Counted from the first letter of the stretch, positions 1 to 10,604 are shown. The stretch: 64,000 bases of DNA from Heterostelium album PN500 (GCF_000004825.1 NW_008805077.1:487678-551677), one strand, 5' to 3'. Made by a program: numbers and translations. The notes: generated by a model from the letters alone, not told the origin.

Positions 1-662
1 CATCAAACAACCTAAAGACTTTTAAAATGGAAAGAGCTTATCTTTTGACTGGAACAGTTCCAACATCGATAACCAACTTGGTTTTAAGAAAGAGTAAACT
101 CGACTTTGACAAACTATTTCCGAAAACATTGCAATATCACTTTGAACGATTTGAATGCAGCATAGACCCATCTCAGATTCCAAATAATATATCGATTGAC
201 AGATTGGTAGTTGAACTCAAGGAACCTGTTACATCAATTCCACATCAAATCCAATCAGTTTCATTTAATACAGAGAGTTGGTTCTACACTAAATTGATTG
301 AATGTCGAATACCTCGAACAGTCACCGAGTTGAAAATTCCATTCAAGAATACCAAGCTTCCAATTGTATTGCCAAACTCCATCGAGACGATTCATATATT
401 CGATAACGAACTGAGTGAATGCATGGACTTAATTCCAACATCAGTTAAAACCATCATATTCATAAAACCTGTTCAACTATTGAATGACATTCCACAAAAC
501 ATCAAAAATATCACCAATTTCATTATGCCTGGGCACTTTGCAATCAGAAAGTTGGATGAAAATTACTATATTATTTTAGGAAGCTATAATTTTGAGTCAG
601 TTACCAAAATATTCCATCATTCAAAGCTGTCATTGTTTTTAAGTGATCCACTATATAAATAA
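1..662 (+). CDS. FNIP/LRR-like family protein, C-terminal part (cut by left edge)
   Basis: The reading frame is open from the first bases of the window to the stop at 660-662, so the visible ATG at 27 is probably internal and the gene starts outside the window. The product aligns along its length with the C-terminal half of the F-box/FNIP protein at 3748-5650. Shared blocks are a PTS(I/L) strand repeat, a FP-KTLQYHFE motif, a LPN(S/T)IE repeat, an IRKLD-(N/E)YYI block and a terminal KIFHHSKL motif. This is the leucine-rich, FNIP-repeat type of protein that is greatly expanded in dictyostelids. Molecular function is unknown; family members with an F-box are thought to be substrate receptors of SCF ubiquitin ligases. 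No intron is seen in this part. Confidence 0.75.
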   Translation, partial: SNNLKTFKMERAYLLTGTVPTSITNLVLRKSKLDFDKLFPKTLQYHFERFECSIDPSQIPNNISIDRLVVELKEPVTSIPHQIQSVSFNTESWFYTKLIECRIPRTVTELKIPFKNTKLPIVLPNSIETIHIFDNELSECMDLIPTSVKTIIFIKPVQLLNDIPQNIKNITNFIMPGHFAIRKLDENYYIILGSYNFESVTKIFHHSKLSLFLSDPLYK

Positions 663-1220
663 ATAAAGAAAATGTTTTGTAACTTTGAATACTTTTTGTT
701 TTAAGCTCTAACTTCTTTTTCTAATAAATTTTTTTAATAAATGATAGTTTATACAATTCAACTTCCAATTCAAGAGACCAAATTAGCTATGTTTTTTATA
801 AAATCTAGAACTTTTCTTTTGAAAAAAATTAAAGATTGTTATATTAATCTATAAATAATCAGTGCACTAAAACAAAAAAGATATATTATTATTTTTTATT
901 CAAAGAAATATTAAATCAAAACGTTATTTTTATAAAGACTTTTCTTATTTCTTTTTTTTTTTGAATGAAAAAATTAAAAAAAAAAAAAATTAAAAATCTT
1001 ATAAAAAAAAAAGTAATGGTTGGGTGATGTGGTGCACTGCTGGTTATGTGTCAGTGCCACCAAAAAACACACAATCAATAAAACATTCAAAAAAGAAAGA
1101 CTATAAATATTAAAAATGTAATAACCTAGTTATCATTCATATTTATCAACTAATAATATTCAATATTCAATATTCAATTCATATATAATTAATAATTCTA
1201 AATCACAAAAGATAAATAAA
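663..1220. other. Intergenic, AT-rich
   Basis: About 560 bases between the FNIP-like stop and the Ran start. It holds long A and T runs (around 950-1010) and a more complex stretch at 1015-1075. It probably carries the promoter and 5' UTR of the Ran gene. No ORF or RNA gene is seen. Confidence 0.6.
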
Positions 1221-2300
1221 ATGACAACAATCAATAAAGTAAGAATGTTTTTGAAGATCAAAACAAACTAAATCATCAGGTGATGATTTATATTTAATGG
1301 TTAGAACTAACTGATATTAAAAAGTCACAAACTCCAATTGCTGCATCTATTAAAATAGTGCTCATTGGAGATGGAGGTGTAGGAAAAGTAAGTTTAAAAT
1401 TATTTTCAAAATTCATTTTGTTTATCGAAATCAAATCTAACTAATTTTATTTATTTCATTCAAATAGACATGTTATGTTAAACGCCATGTCTCTGGAGAA
1501 TTCCAAGCAAGATACATTCGTAAGTATAAAAATTAAACAAAAAGATATTTTATTTAAAATATAAATACTAATTTAAAATTTAAACAATTTATAGCAACGG
1601 TTGGATGTGAAGTCAATCCATTACCATTTTATACGAATTATGGAAAGATCCTTTTTGATGTGTGGGATACCGCTGGAAACGAACAATATGGAGGATTAAG
1701 AGATGGATACTAGTATGTATCAACAAAGCAACAAAACAATGAATGAAAGAGTTTAACATATCTAATAATCATTTATTTATTTTTTACCAGTATCAATGCG
1801 CAGTGTGCAATGTTAATGTTCGATGTAACCTCAAGAATGACATACAAGAACATTCCCAATTGGTTCTCAGATCTTCGTCGAGTGTGTGAAGATATCCCAG
1901 TTGTGATATTGGGAAACAAAGTGGATGTCAAAGATAGAAAAGTTAAACCCTCCCAGATCACATTCCACAGAAAGTTTGGACTTGGATACTATGATATCTC
2001 TGCCAAATCAAACTACAACTTTGAAAAACCATTTACCTATCTCCTCTCTAAATTACTTGGGTAAATATTATTATTAATAACAATCTTTATTGTATAATCT
2101 TTATTTTATTATCTTTCTAAATATTAACATTTTCATTGATATTTTGTTTGTTTAGAAATAAACAAGTTTCATTGGTAGAACCACCTTTATTAGATATTCC
2201 ATCAGTTGCAATCGATCCTGATCAACTAAGAAGATACGAAGAAGAACTACAAAGAGCAATGGTACTCCCTTTAGTTCCAGATGACGATGAAGATTTATAA
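1221..2300 (+). CDS. ran: Divergent Ran GTPase (nuclear transport)
   Basis: Six exons: 1221-1238, 1325-1387, 1468-1519, 1595-1712, 1791-2060 and 2156-2300, giving 221 residues, close to the usual 215-220 for Ran. Visible features are the P-loop GDGGVGKT (residues 21-28), switch I with YIPTVG, DTAG of switch II, GLRDGYY, MFDVTSR, PNW, the guanine motifs NKVD and SAK, the Ran-typical [12 protein letters not shown], and an acidic C-terminal tail ending DDDEDL. Ran is the Ras-family GTPase that gives direction to importin/exportin transport. The catalytic Gln of switch II (human Q69, motif DTAGQE) is Asn here (DTAGNE, residue 73), and several other positions that are normally well conserved differ. 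It may therefore be a diverged paralogue; a canonical Ran would be expected elsewhere in the genome. All introns are short and GT-AG. Confidence 0.9.
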
Positions 2301-2526
2301 ATCAATAATCATATATAATTGGAATCATTAATCAAATTAAAATTACAACAAATACAACATAATTACAATAAATACAATCAATATAACTTTACAAAATTAT
2401 AACATCAGATAAATCAAAATAATAATTAAAAAAAAACAAAAGACACAGCGTCTGTTACAAAATTAATTTTATTTTTAAAAGAAACAATCTATAGATTGAT
2501 TGAAACACCAATAATTTTCTTTTATT

Positions 2527-3290
2527 CTATTTTTGTGCCCAAGATTTTCTCAAGTTTAGAGTGATGAAATATCTTGGCAATTATGTTTACTGAATCATCT
2601 ATGCTTTCATAGTCACCATAGATTAAATAATAATTTTCATCCAACTTTCGAATAGTTTGGAAAAGAATAAAATTTCTAATGATATTGGTTATTGATTTGA
2701 TTTTGGGAATGGTGATATTGATTTTAGGAGTTTTAAGAGTTTTTACTGATGAAGGTACCCACTGTAATATATTATCATCGAGATCATTATAACCAAGATC
2801 TAGAAATTCGACGGTGTTTGGTAGTTTAACTTGTGGTGTTCCATTGTCGAATGAGAAATGCCACTTTTCTTAATGAACATGCTTGATCGGTATTACCATC
2901 TCCATCAAAGTCAATATCTTCTCACCTGAAATTGACACTCATCAAGGTCATGCTTTTCAAAGATGTGGGCATTGCTCCTTTCAATTTCGTTCTTGGTATT
3001 AAAATATTCTAAATATTCTAGAGTTGGTGGGAGGTACTCGAGATTGAGTATAGTATCTTAATTAACATCATAGGAAAAATAAACATAAAGTTTTTGAAGG
3101 TTTGGAAGTGATGATATCGCTTGTAACCATGAAATTGGTAAACATGTTGCCACCGGATATTGTTGATCTCCTAGGGTTGGTGGTAATTCATCCTCAGATG
3201 GATGACTATTAAGAGATAAATTTTCGAGAGACAATGGAAGTACACCTGGTTGCATTTCATATCGATAGTTATTGCTTTCAAGAGAAAATT
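2527..3290 (-). pseudogene. Decayed FNIP-family gene copy
   Basis: Read on the minus strand, this region matches the paralogue at 3748-5650 in order. It has the EMQPGVLPLSLE repeat, CLPISWLQAISSLPNLQ, a LEYLPPTLEYLEYF segment, DLDECQFQ, DGDGNTDQACSLR, VKLPNTVEFLDLG, QTIRKLDENYYLIYG and a terminal AKIFHHSKLEKILG ending in TAG at 2527-2529. Lesions are visible. There is an in-frame TAA at 3058-3060. A deletion of roughly 70 codons falls around 2910-2930, where the LQYHF region of the paralogues is missing. A frame change lies near 2850-2860. Upstream of about 3290 the similarity stops and CAA/CAG-rich unrelated sequence begins, so the F-box end is lost. Confidence 0.75.
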
Positions 3291-3747
3291 CAACAACTCC
3301 AATTACAGCAACTACAACCACAGCAACAACAACAACGAACTTCTGAAATACAACAAAGACAATTCTCTCTTCTTCCCTTGTTGTTGTTGGTAGCATTTGT
3401 AGTGTTTGTTGGTTGCGTTCTATAAACAATTAGTGAACCACCGGTAGGTTGCTCTGTCAAAGCATAACTATCACTCACTGCCAAGCATGCTGGGTATCAA
3501 TCTCTTTAACCTATATAGTTACTCTACCAGTTGATATCGAATTTATCAAAAATAATGAATATTTTATTTTATTTTTTAATAATTGTTTATATGTTTTTAT
3601 TATTTTTTTTTTAATAGTCTAAAACAAAACTGGCTCCCTTTCTACTTCAAAGGACTAATTTCAAAAAATAAAAAAAAAATAAGAGGTCACAAGAAAAATT
3701 TCAAAAAAAAAAAAAATACTTTGATCTTTAAAAAAAATTTAGATAAA
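3291..3747. other. Intergenic between divergent FNIP copies
   Basis: The first part (3291-3480) is a CAA/CAG-rich, moderately complex stretch with no convincing ORF on either strand. The rest is A/T-rich sequence leading to the A-rich context of the ATG at 3748. Confidence 0.5.
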
Positions 3748-5650
3748 ATGAATAATAAAACAGATAAAATAGTAAATCTATCACATTTAATATTAAATAA
3801 AATAATAAGCAACTTAAAAGATATCGTTGATCGCATTTGTTTCAGTTTAGTTTGCAAGAGATGGTACAATGATCGAGATAAATATTTAATATTCAACACT
3901 GATAGTATCCCCATATTTCCACTTAATACCACTGATATCAATCAATATCATAAACATTTCAAATTACCATCATATAATAATATCTTTATTAAATCAATTC
4001 AATCAAAGACTGATTGTAGACTTTTTATTGGTTATACCAAAAAAGATTATAATATAGGTATTTATTTTCATTTGATAAAGCTATACGATTGAATTTATTC
4101 ATGAAACTGACTACTTTATCATTCTAAAAGATGATGTTAGAAATCTCAAAAGTATTCCCGACAATGTTTCAAATATCTATATTTCTCCCAAATCTTTTTT
4201 AGAAGAGGAGCAGGAGTATCTCTATAAACTGATATCAGAATCACAATCAGTTACAAAGTTGGATGGATGCAAGACATTGAAATATGGATTATCAAATTCA
4301 GTCAAATCTGTTGAATTGAAGAATTTTAATGAACCACTTTTGAAAGGATCATTTCCCAATTCATTAAAAGTGTTGAATTTTAATAATACTATCGAAAAAG
4401 CGGTTCGGCCTGGTGTACTTCCCGATGGTTTGCACACACTTACTCTAGACAACTATCAAATTGAAATTCCCCAAGGCGCACTTCCAGAAGGTTTGCAAAA
4501 TCTTTCTCTAATCAAATATCGACAAACAATTCGACCGGGTGTACTTCCAGATGGTTTACGTGTAATTTCTTTTTTCAAATACCAACATGAAATTCTACCA
4601 GGTGTACTTCCAGTTGGTTTACTCGATTGTATTTTCTCTTCCTACGATTTCGAAATTAAACAGGGTGTACTTCCAGTTGGTTTGCTAGAATTGTTCGTAG
4701 AAGGCAGATATTATTATCAATATGAAATTCAACCAGGAGTACTTCCATTGTCTCTTGAACGTTTATATCTTTATAGTTATATTCCACCACCCGAACCTGT
4801 AGCATTACAACCAAACCTAGAAGATTTACAATATTCAGCCGAATCTTGTTTACCAATATCGTGGTTACAAGCCATATCATCACTTTCCAAACTTCAATCA
4901 CTTACAGTTGATTTTCATGATGAAGTTGGTAGAGATACCACAATTTTCAATGTCAACTACCTCCCTCGAACTATAAAATCATTCTACTGTAACATACGAA
5001 CGAAATTGAGAGGAACAATGCCAACATCATTGAAAAGAGTCAATCTTGATGATTGTCAATTTAATATCAATGAAATTTTCCCAGAAACATTGCAATATCA
5101 CTTTGAATTATTCCAATATGAATATAATAGTATTCTTACAATCGCATCAAACATAAGGATCGATGAATTGATAATATGTGGAGAATCAAGAGAATCAACG
5201 ATAACTCTACCATCTGGCGTTGGAAAAATTACATTGTTTTTTAATTGGTTAAATTCAAATGAGAATATAATTGACTTTGTTGGAGATGGTTCTGCTGATC
5301 AATCATGCTCATTAAGAGAATTACGTCTTCCAACATTCAAAGATGGACCTCCTAAAATAGTTAAACTACCAAACACCATTGAATATATGGATATTGGTAA
5401 AAATGAAATCAATAATATTTTACATTTAATACCATCAACACTCAGAACACTTGTCCTTGAAAATCGTTCTGATATCAATATCACCATTGGCAGCTCAATC
5501 AAATCAATCAACAAAATCATTTGTAATATAACAAAAACTATTAGAAAGTTGGATAAAGAATATTATATAATGAATGATTTATCTGCAAAATTAATTGCTA
5601 AAATATTTCACCATTCCAAACTTGAACAAATTTTAAACAATGTACAATAA
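3748..5650 (+). CDS. F-box and FNIP-repeat protein
   Basis: The N-terminus has an F-box-like segment (about residues 8-45: LSHLILNKIISNLKDIVDR..FSLVCKRWYNDRDKY), followed from about 170 by five or six FNIP-type repeats with the core GVLP-GL or GALPEGL, then LRR-like strands and the family C-terminus IRKLDKEYYI...KIFHHSKLEQI. Such proteins are inferred to be SCF ubiquitin-ligase substrate adaptors. Two frames must be joined. A 73-nt GT-AG intron at 4058-4130 restores one frame of 609 residues. However, most of that interval also reads as plausible protein in the downstream frame, so a one-base indel near 4080 is the alternative. I chose ATG 3748 rather than the upstream in-frame 3583 because it has the A-rich context and begins at the F-box. 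Confidence 0.75.
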
Positions 5651-6514
5651 TAAAAAGAAATTTAATAATTATTTTGTGTATTGGAATTTTCTAAAAACAA
5701 ATATATTCTTATTTTATAAATAATTTCTATCAAACTTTTTATCTTTGTTTTATTTGATTAGTGTCTATTTTCATAACATATAAAATAAAGAACGATTCTC
5801 CCATATCCTAAAAGAATTGTTTTATGAACTTTACCATTTCTAGATTCTATATCTAGTCATTCTAACTATTAAATTTCCATCGCCACATTCCACGATATGA
5901 TGGCTTCTATCTACGTTGACAAGGCGTATGATTTGCTGTTAAATCATTAAGGAGTGTGTCTATTCTCGATTGTTGATCGCTGCTATATCCATTAAGTACT
6001 GGTATCTGTTCACTTTCACCCGACTAAGAGCGAATACCAATGTGAATAGTATGACATACGGATGGATACCATATCCTCTATCCCGTCTGAGGTATAAATG
6101 ATTGATTGTTATCATTTGCCAGCGTAGGTTCGAAAGATATCTCAAACCATAATATCGATCTCGCCAGAATCATCAAACAATTTTACACCAATCTACATGA
6201 TTCTCAGCACACTATAAGAACCACTTTTTTGTGTAGCGCAGTCACAAGAGGGCGAAGTCATCCCAACGGACTAGAATAGCAGAATGTAAAATGACAGTGA
6301 CGTTCTAGGATTTCTAAAAAATTTGATAAAATGAAAAAAAAAATGAATAAAAACGAGTGATGATTGCAAAAAAAGGCTTTATGTTAAAAAAGTAAAAATC
6401 AACTTAACAATGCTGTGATTGAACAAATATAAGTTAATTTTTACCATACAAATGTGACTAAAGTTTTAATTTACAGATAAATAAATAAATATATACAAAA
6501 CTAATTGAGAGAAA
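5651..6514. other. Intergenic with a GC-richer relic island
   Basis: 5651-5850 and 6300-6514 are ordinary AT-rich spacer. Between about 5860 and 6300 the composition changes to protein-like complexity, with clearly higher GC and no homopolymers, but stops occur in all frames. A short run reading IYVDKAYDLL resembles the reverse-transcriptase motif A region (D-x-x-K-A-Y-D), but this is weak. It may be a mutated retroelement fragment. Confidence 0.35.
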
Positions 6515-6549
6515 TTTTTTTTTTTTTTTTTTTTTTTTTGCAAAAAAAA

Positions 6550-6580
6550 AATTTGTTGACTCATGATCAGTCAACAAATT
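6550..6580. repeat. Perfect 12-bp hairpin in retroelement 3' UTR
   Basis: AATTTGTTGACT (6550-6561) and its reverse complement (6569-6580) are separated by 7 nt. It lies just before the poly(A) tract of the element, where LINE RNAs often carry a stem-loop recognised by their reverse transcriptase. Confidence 0.7.
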
Positions 6581-6665
6581 GCAGGTATTGATATTAACCT
6601 GCTAGTTCGTGTTTTATATTATATTTACATTCTCACACAGGCCGTGAGAAATATAGCCAATAAAA

Positions 6666-6666
<1 letters not shown>

Positions 6667-6711
<45 letters not shown>

Positions 6712-6752
6712 GTTATTATTGTTATTATTATTATTGTTATAGTTATTATTAA
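6667..6752. repeat. (ATT)n microsatellite
   Basis: About 28 units of ATT with a few GTT variants, inside the 3' UTR of the retroelement. Confidence 0.95.
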
Positions 6753-6770
6753 TTAATAAGTTGAGTAGTA

Positions 6771-8266
6771 TTAGGATAGAATAGATCTAACAGTAGTTGC
6801 GTGTTGATGAACAACAGTATAAAGCGGTGGCACGTAGTTGGAAGGATTTAAATTCCAATCAGATTTAAATTTACGCGTTAATGCAGAGCAATCGACAGTG
6901 ATTCCTTGGGAGATAGAATTAGCGATTGTGAAATTAAGCTTGTGGTAATTGGCATCGATTAATTTGGTGTAATGGGTGACTGCTCTTTTGACGGTATTTT
7001 CCAGCTTGTAATGGGTACCATCACCAAACATTTCACAGGACAGCGCCTGCCATAACGAATGTACGATAGCAGCAGTAAGGTGGGTGAAGTGGACAGTAGT
7101 ACGAATAGGACCGTCGAACTTGATGCACGAGTGCTTCCAATTGCGAAGTCTATAGTTACAGTACTTGTGGTATATATGTTTGATAATGGAAAGGAACTGC
7201 TGTGAAAACACATTCCTGCATTTGAAGAAGAAATGCTCATGTGGGTTGCAGAGTTCAGTGAAGGTGTCACCACAGAACTCACAGACATGACCAGTGCGCT
7301 TGTGGTTGATGGGGAAGGTGTGAGAGTACAGCCGGAATATGCTGTTACGTAGCATAGGCGCTTTGACCTTGGATATATGCAGGAACTGAGATTGGAGAAC
7401 CAAAGAGTGACCAATCTGGATAGTTAGTTGACCTTCAGTACGGCGGACTCGGGGATACTTGTGGTTGAATAGGACAGAATAGATTTCCTTCAGAGTAAGG
7501 AGACTACCATCATCAGCAAGGATGGGATTGCCCGGTACGACTCTGGAGAAGTGATTGTTTCTAAAATCCATCCAAGACGAATGGAACAGTTTGAAGGATG
7601 GTGAAGAAGTTGGATTAGTAAATTTTTTGGCACAATCAAGCATGGATGACCAAGTTTTGAAGTAACCAAAAGAGTTGCTTCTACTTAACAACAGGAATCT
7701 ATTAAAGACCCATATCTTATAAGCAGCAGAGCGAAGAGATAGATCCCACAAATTCAGACCACCATCATTCCAGTGAAAGCAAGACCTGTCCAAAGACATC
7801 AAAGCGGTGAACTTTGCTTTGGCATCAGGAGCACTGGTGAAGAACCAAGCGATAAGTCTGTTGACAAGCTTGATTTGATCAGGTGTGGGCGATTCAAGAT
7901 AGAAGTGATAGAAGAGCATGGGAAGCACATAAGATTTAATGATAGTTGATTTAGCTCTTAGAGTATAAACTTTATACTTATACAGAGCTAGGTTAGCTTT
8001 AATAAGATTGATTATACTTGCCAGTTTGGAGCAGTGACCATCCGGGTTGAAATTGACACCTAAGTATCTTTCAGGGACGGTGGAGACAGGGAACGGAAGG
8101 TTGGTGGTGGAAGTGTTACCGAGCGGAATGATAACCGATTTACTAGAGTTAACATCCGCAGTGGTGGATAGCTTGAACAGGTTAAACCAGTGGATGACTC
8201 TATGCAGTTCACCCAGGTTCCTGGTGAAAGCGTTCAAAATTTCACAGGACTTTTCGCATGCGGACA
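6771..8266 (-). pseudogene. Reverse transcriptase C-terminal part of non-LTR element
   Basis: This is an uninterrupted frame of about 500 codons, but the N-terminal endonuclease and catalytic RT motifs (YADD box) are absent. The frame starts about where the RT domain finishes (CEILNAF...HRVIHWFNLFKLS...NSSKSVIIP), then the post-RT thumb-like region with YLGVNF, SYVLPMLFYHFYL and HWNDGGLNLWDLSLRS. At about 7210-7300 (plus) lies a Cys/His cluster (CEFCGD...HEHFFFKC) like the zf-RVT domain at the end of LINE ORF2. The open frame continues upstream into the tRNA, so no true start exists. It is a dead fragment, but recent enough to have no stop codon. Confidence 0.8.
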
Positions 8267-8303
8267 ATAAAAATTTAAAAATTAAAAATTTAAAAATTAA
8301 AAA

Positions 8304-8377
8304 TGCCATCTGTCGGGATCGAACCAACGACCTTAAGATCTTCAGTCTTACGCTACTACCAGCTGAGCTAAGACGGC
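8304..8377 (-). tRNA. tRNA-Phe (GAA)
   Basis: On the minus strand the acceptor GCCGTCT pairs with AGATGGC. The anticodon stem TAAGA/TCTTA encloses the loop CTGAAGA (anticodon GAA). The T arm GTTGG-TTCGATC-CCGAC carries the B box. Discriminator A is at 8304 and CCA is not encoded. No intron is present. Downstream (8303-8268) are several T runs on the transcribed strand that can serve as Pol III terminators. The D stem has one mismatch. Confidence 0.95.
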
Positions 8378-8661
8378 ATATTTAATGTAAAGATAATATA
8401 AATTTGGTTTTATTTTGTTGAATAATTCAATAAAATTTTAATAATTTTATTTTTTTTACAAATAATACCCCTTTTGAATAAAATATTAGATTCCTCTTTA
8501 TCATTATTAAATAACTAATAAATATAGATAGTTTTTACTTTTTTTCTCAAGTTGTTTCTTCGATTTTTTTTAAAATGTCCTTGTGTCGGTTTTATTTATA
8601 ACTGTCACATTTATAGTTCAATTAGTTTTAAATCACTAATCAAAGAAATAAATATTAAACA

Positions 8662-10604
8662 ATGTCTTTGATGGTTGATAATTTCAACCCAAAGCAGTCT
8701 ACCAAAGCTGGTGCTAAGCCTGTTTGTAAGTTATTGATAAAAGATCAAAAAAATAAAAATAAAAAAGAAGAAATAGATATCTAATACCTAAGTGCTATCA
8801 TAATCATCAAACAGATGGAAAGAGTACACCACAATTCACAAAGACAGTTGCAGAGATTGTCAATACATTGATCAATGCATATAAAGAAGGAAAGAAGGTC
8901 AATCTTCTCAAAGTAAAGGCTGATCTCTCCGCCAAGAACTCATTGTCAGATCAACCAAAGACAGTCGATATTATCTCTGCAATTCCCGAAGATTACAAAG
9001 CTGCTCTGCTACCTGCATTAAAAGCAAAACCAGTTAGAACTGCATCAGGTGTAACTATCTATAATATTATTCTTTCAATTCAATTCGTTTTTATTAATAT
9101 ATATATATTCCCTATATAGATCGCAGTTGTAGCTGTTATGTGTAAACCACATAGATGTCCACATCTTGCAATGACTGGAAACATTTGTATTTGTATGGAT
9201 TACTTAGACAACTATTTAGATTTAAGATCAAAATGATGATTTGTTTACTAATATTTATTAAACATCGTTTTTTTGTTAAAATTATTAATAGATTGTCCAG
9301 GTGGACCAGATTCAGATTTCGAATACTCTACACAATCATATACAGGATATGAACCAACATCGATGCGTGCAATTAGAGCACGTTACAATCCATATCTCCA
9401 AACAAAGAGTAGAATCGATCAATTGAAGCGTCTTGGACACAGTGTTGAAAAGGTAGAATTTATTATTATGGGTGGAACATTCATGTCATTGCCAGCGGAA
9501 TACAGAGATTACTTTATTAGAAATCTACACGATGCACTCTCTGGTCACTCTTCAAACAACGTGGCTGAAGCCGTGAAATACTCGGAGCAATCCAATACCA
9601 AGTGTATTGGTATCACCATCGAGACACGTCCAGATCATTGTTTGAAATTGCATCTCGGTAACATGTTGAACTACGGTTGCACTCGTTTGGAGATCGGTGT
9701 GCAGTCAGTGTTTGAAGATATTGCAAGAGACACCAACAGAGGACACACTGTTCGTGCTGTCTTGGAGTCATTCCAACTCGCCAAAGACAGTGGATTCAAG
9801 GTGGTTGCACATATGATGCCAGATCTTCCAAACATGGGTATGGAGCGTGATGTATATGGATTCATGGAATTCTTTGAAAATCCAGCATTCCGTGCCGACG
9901 GTCTCAAGATTTACCCAACACTGGTCATTCGTGGTACTGGTCTCTACGAACTCTGGAAGACTGGAACCTACAAGAACTACTCGCCCGACAGTTTGGTCGA
10001 TTTAATTGCAAAGATTCTCGCTCTCGTTCCACCCTGGACTAGAATCTATCGTATTCAACGTGATATTCCAATGCCACTGGTTACCTCTGGTGTAGAGTAC
10101 GGTAATCTTCGTGAGCTTTGTCTTGCTAGAATGAAGGATTTCGGTACCAAGTGTCGTGATGTCAGAACCAGAGAGGTCGGTATTCAAGAGGTTCACCACA
10201 AGATCAAGCCAGATCAAGTCGAGTTGATTCGTCGTGATTACACTGCCAACGGTGGTTGGGAAACATTTTTATCGTACGAAGATCCAAAGCAGGATATTTT
10301 GATTGGTTTGTTGCGTCTCAGAAAGTGTTCAGAGACCACATTCAGACCAGAGCTCAAGGAGAACTGCTCCATCGTTAGAGAGCTACACGTCTATGGTAGT
10401 GTCGTACCAATTCACAACCGTGATCCAACCAAATTCCAACATCAAGGTTACGGAACATTATTGATGGAAGAGGCAGAGAGAATCGCCAGAGAGGAGCACG
10501 GATCAGTTAAACTCGCTGTCATTGCTGGTGTTGGTACACGTCATTACTATAGAAAATTGGGTTATGAATTGGATGGACCATATATGAGCAAGTCATTGAT
10601 TTAA
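8662..10604 (+). CDS. elp3: Elongator complex subunit 3 (tRNA-modifying radical SAM/acetyltransferase)
   Basis: Four exons (8662-8725, 8815-9050, 9120-9192, 9292-10604) give 561 residues, like yeast and human Elp3. The radical-SAM cluster motif C-x9-C-x2-C is at Cys113, 123 and 126, spanning the third intron. It is followed by [19 protein letters not shown], the [11 protein letters not shown] block and MMPDLPNMG. The C-terminal GNAT domain (about 400-561) ends with RELHVYGS...QHQGYG..LM..AE..A and [18 protein letters not shown]. Elp3 is the catalytic subunit of Elongator and makes carboxymethyl-type modifications of wobble uridine in cytoplasmic tRNA. Key residues look intact. Four in-frame exons with GT-AG borders make this firm. 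Confidence 0.97.

Larger units (their letters stand above)
6515..8266 (-). mobile_element. 5'-truncated non-LTR retroelement beside tRNA-Phe
   Basis: On the minus strand the element begins inside a reverse-transcriptase ORF (about 8266) and runs through the ORF stop at 6771. It continues through a 3' UTR with a trinucleotide repeat and a hairpin, and ends in a run of about 25 A (T on plus, 6515-6539). 5' truncation plus a poly(A) end is the signature of target-primed LINE retrotransposition. The truncated 5' end lies 38 bp downstream of the 3' end of the tRNA-Phe gene at 8304-8377, same strand. Dictyostelid TRE elements are known to insert next to tRNA genes. Target-site duplications could not be resolved in the A/T-rich flanks. 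Confidence 0.8.

Noticed and set aside
3234-3425. Gln-rich plus-strand ORF opposite the FNIP pseudogene
   Set aside because: It is the reverse of the GVLP repeat plus a CAA/CAG tract, so not an independent gene.
6120-6145. GTTCGA-like B-box in the GC-richer island
   Set aside because: No acceptor or anticodon stem can be formed around it, so it is not a tRNA.
8047-8385. 112-codon plus-strand ORF overlapping the tRNA
   Set aside because: Antisense to the RT fragment and the tRNA-Phe gene.
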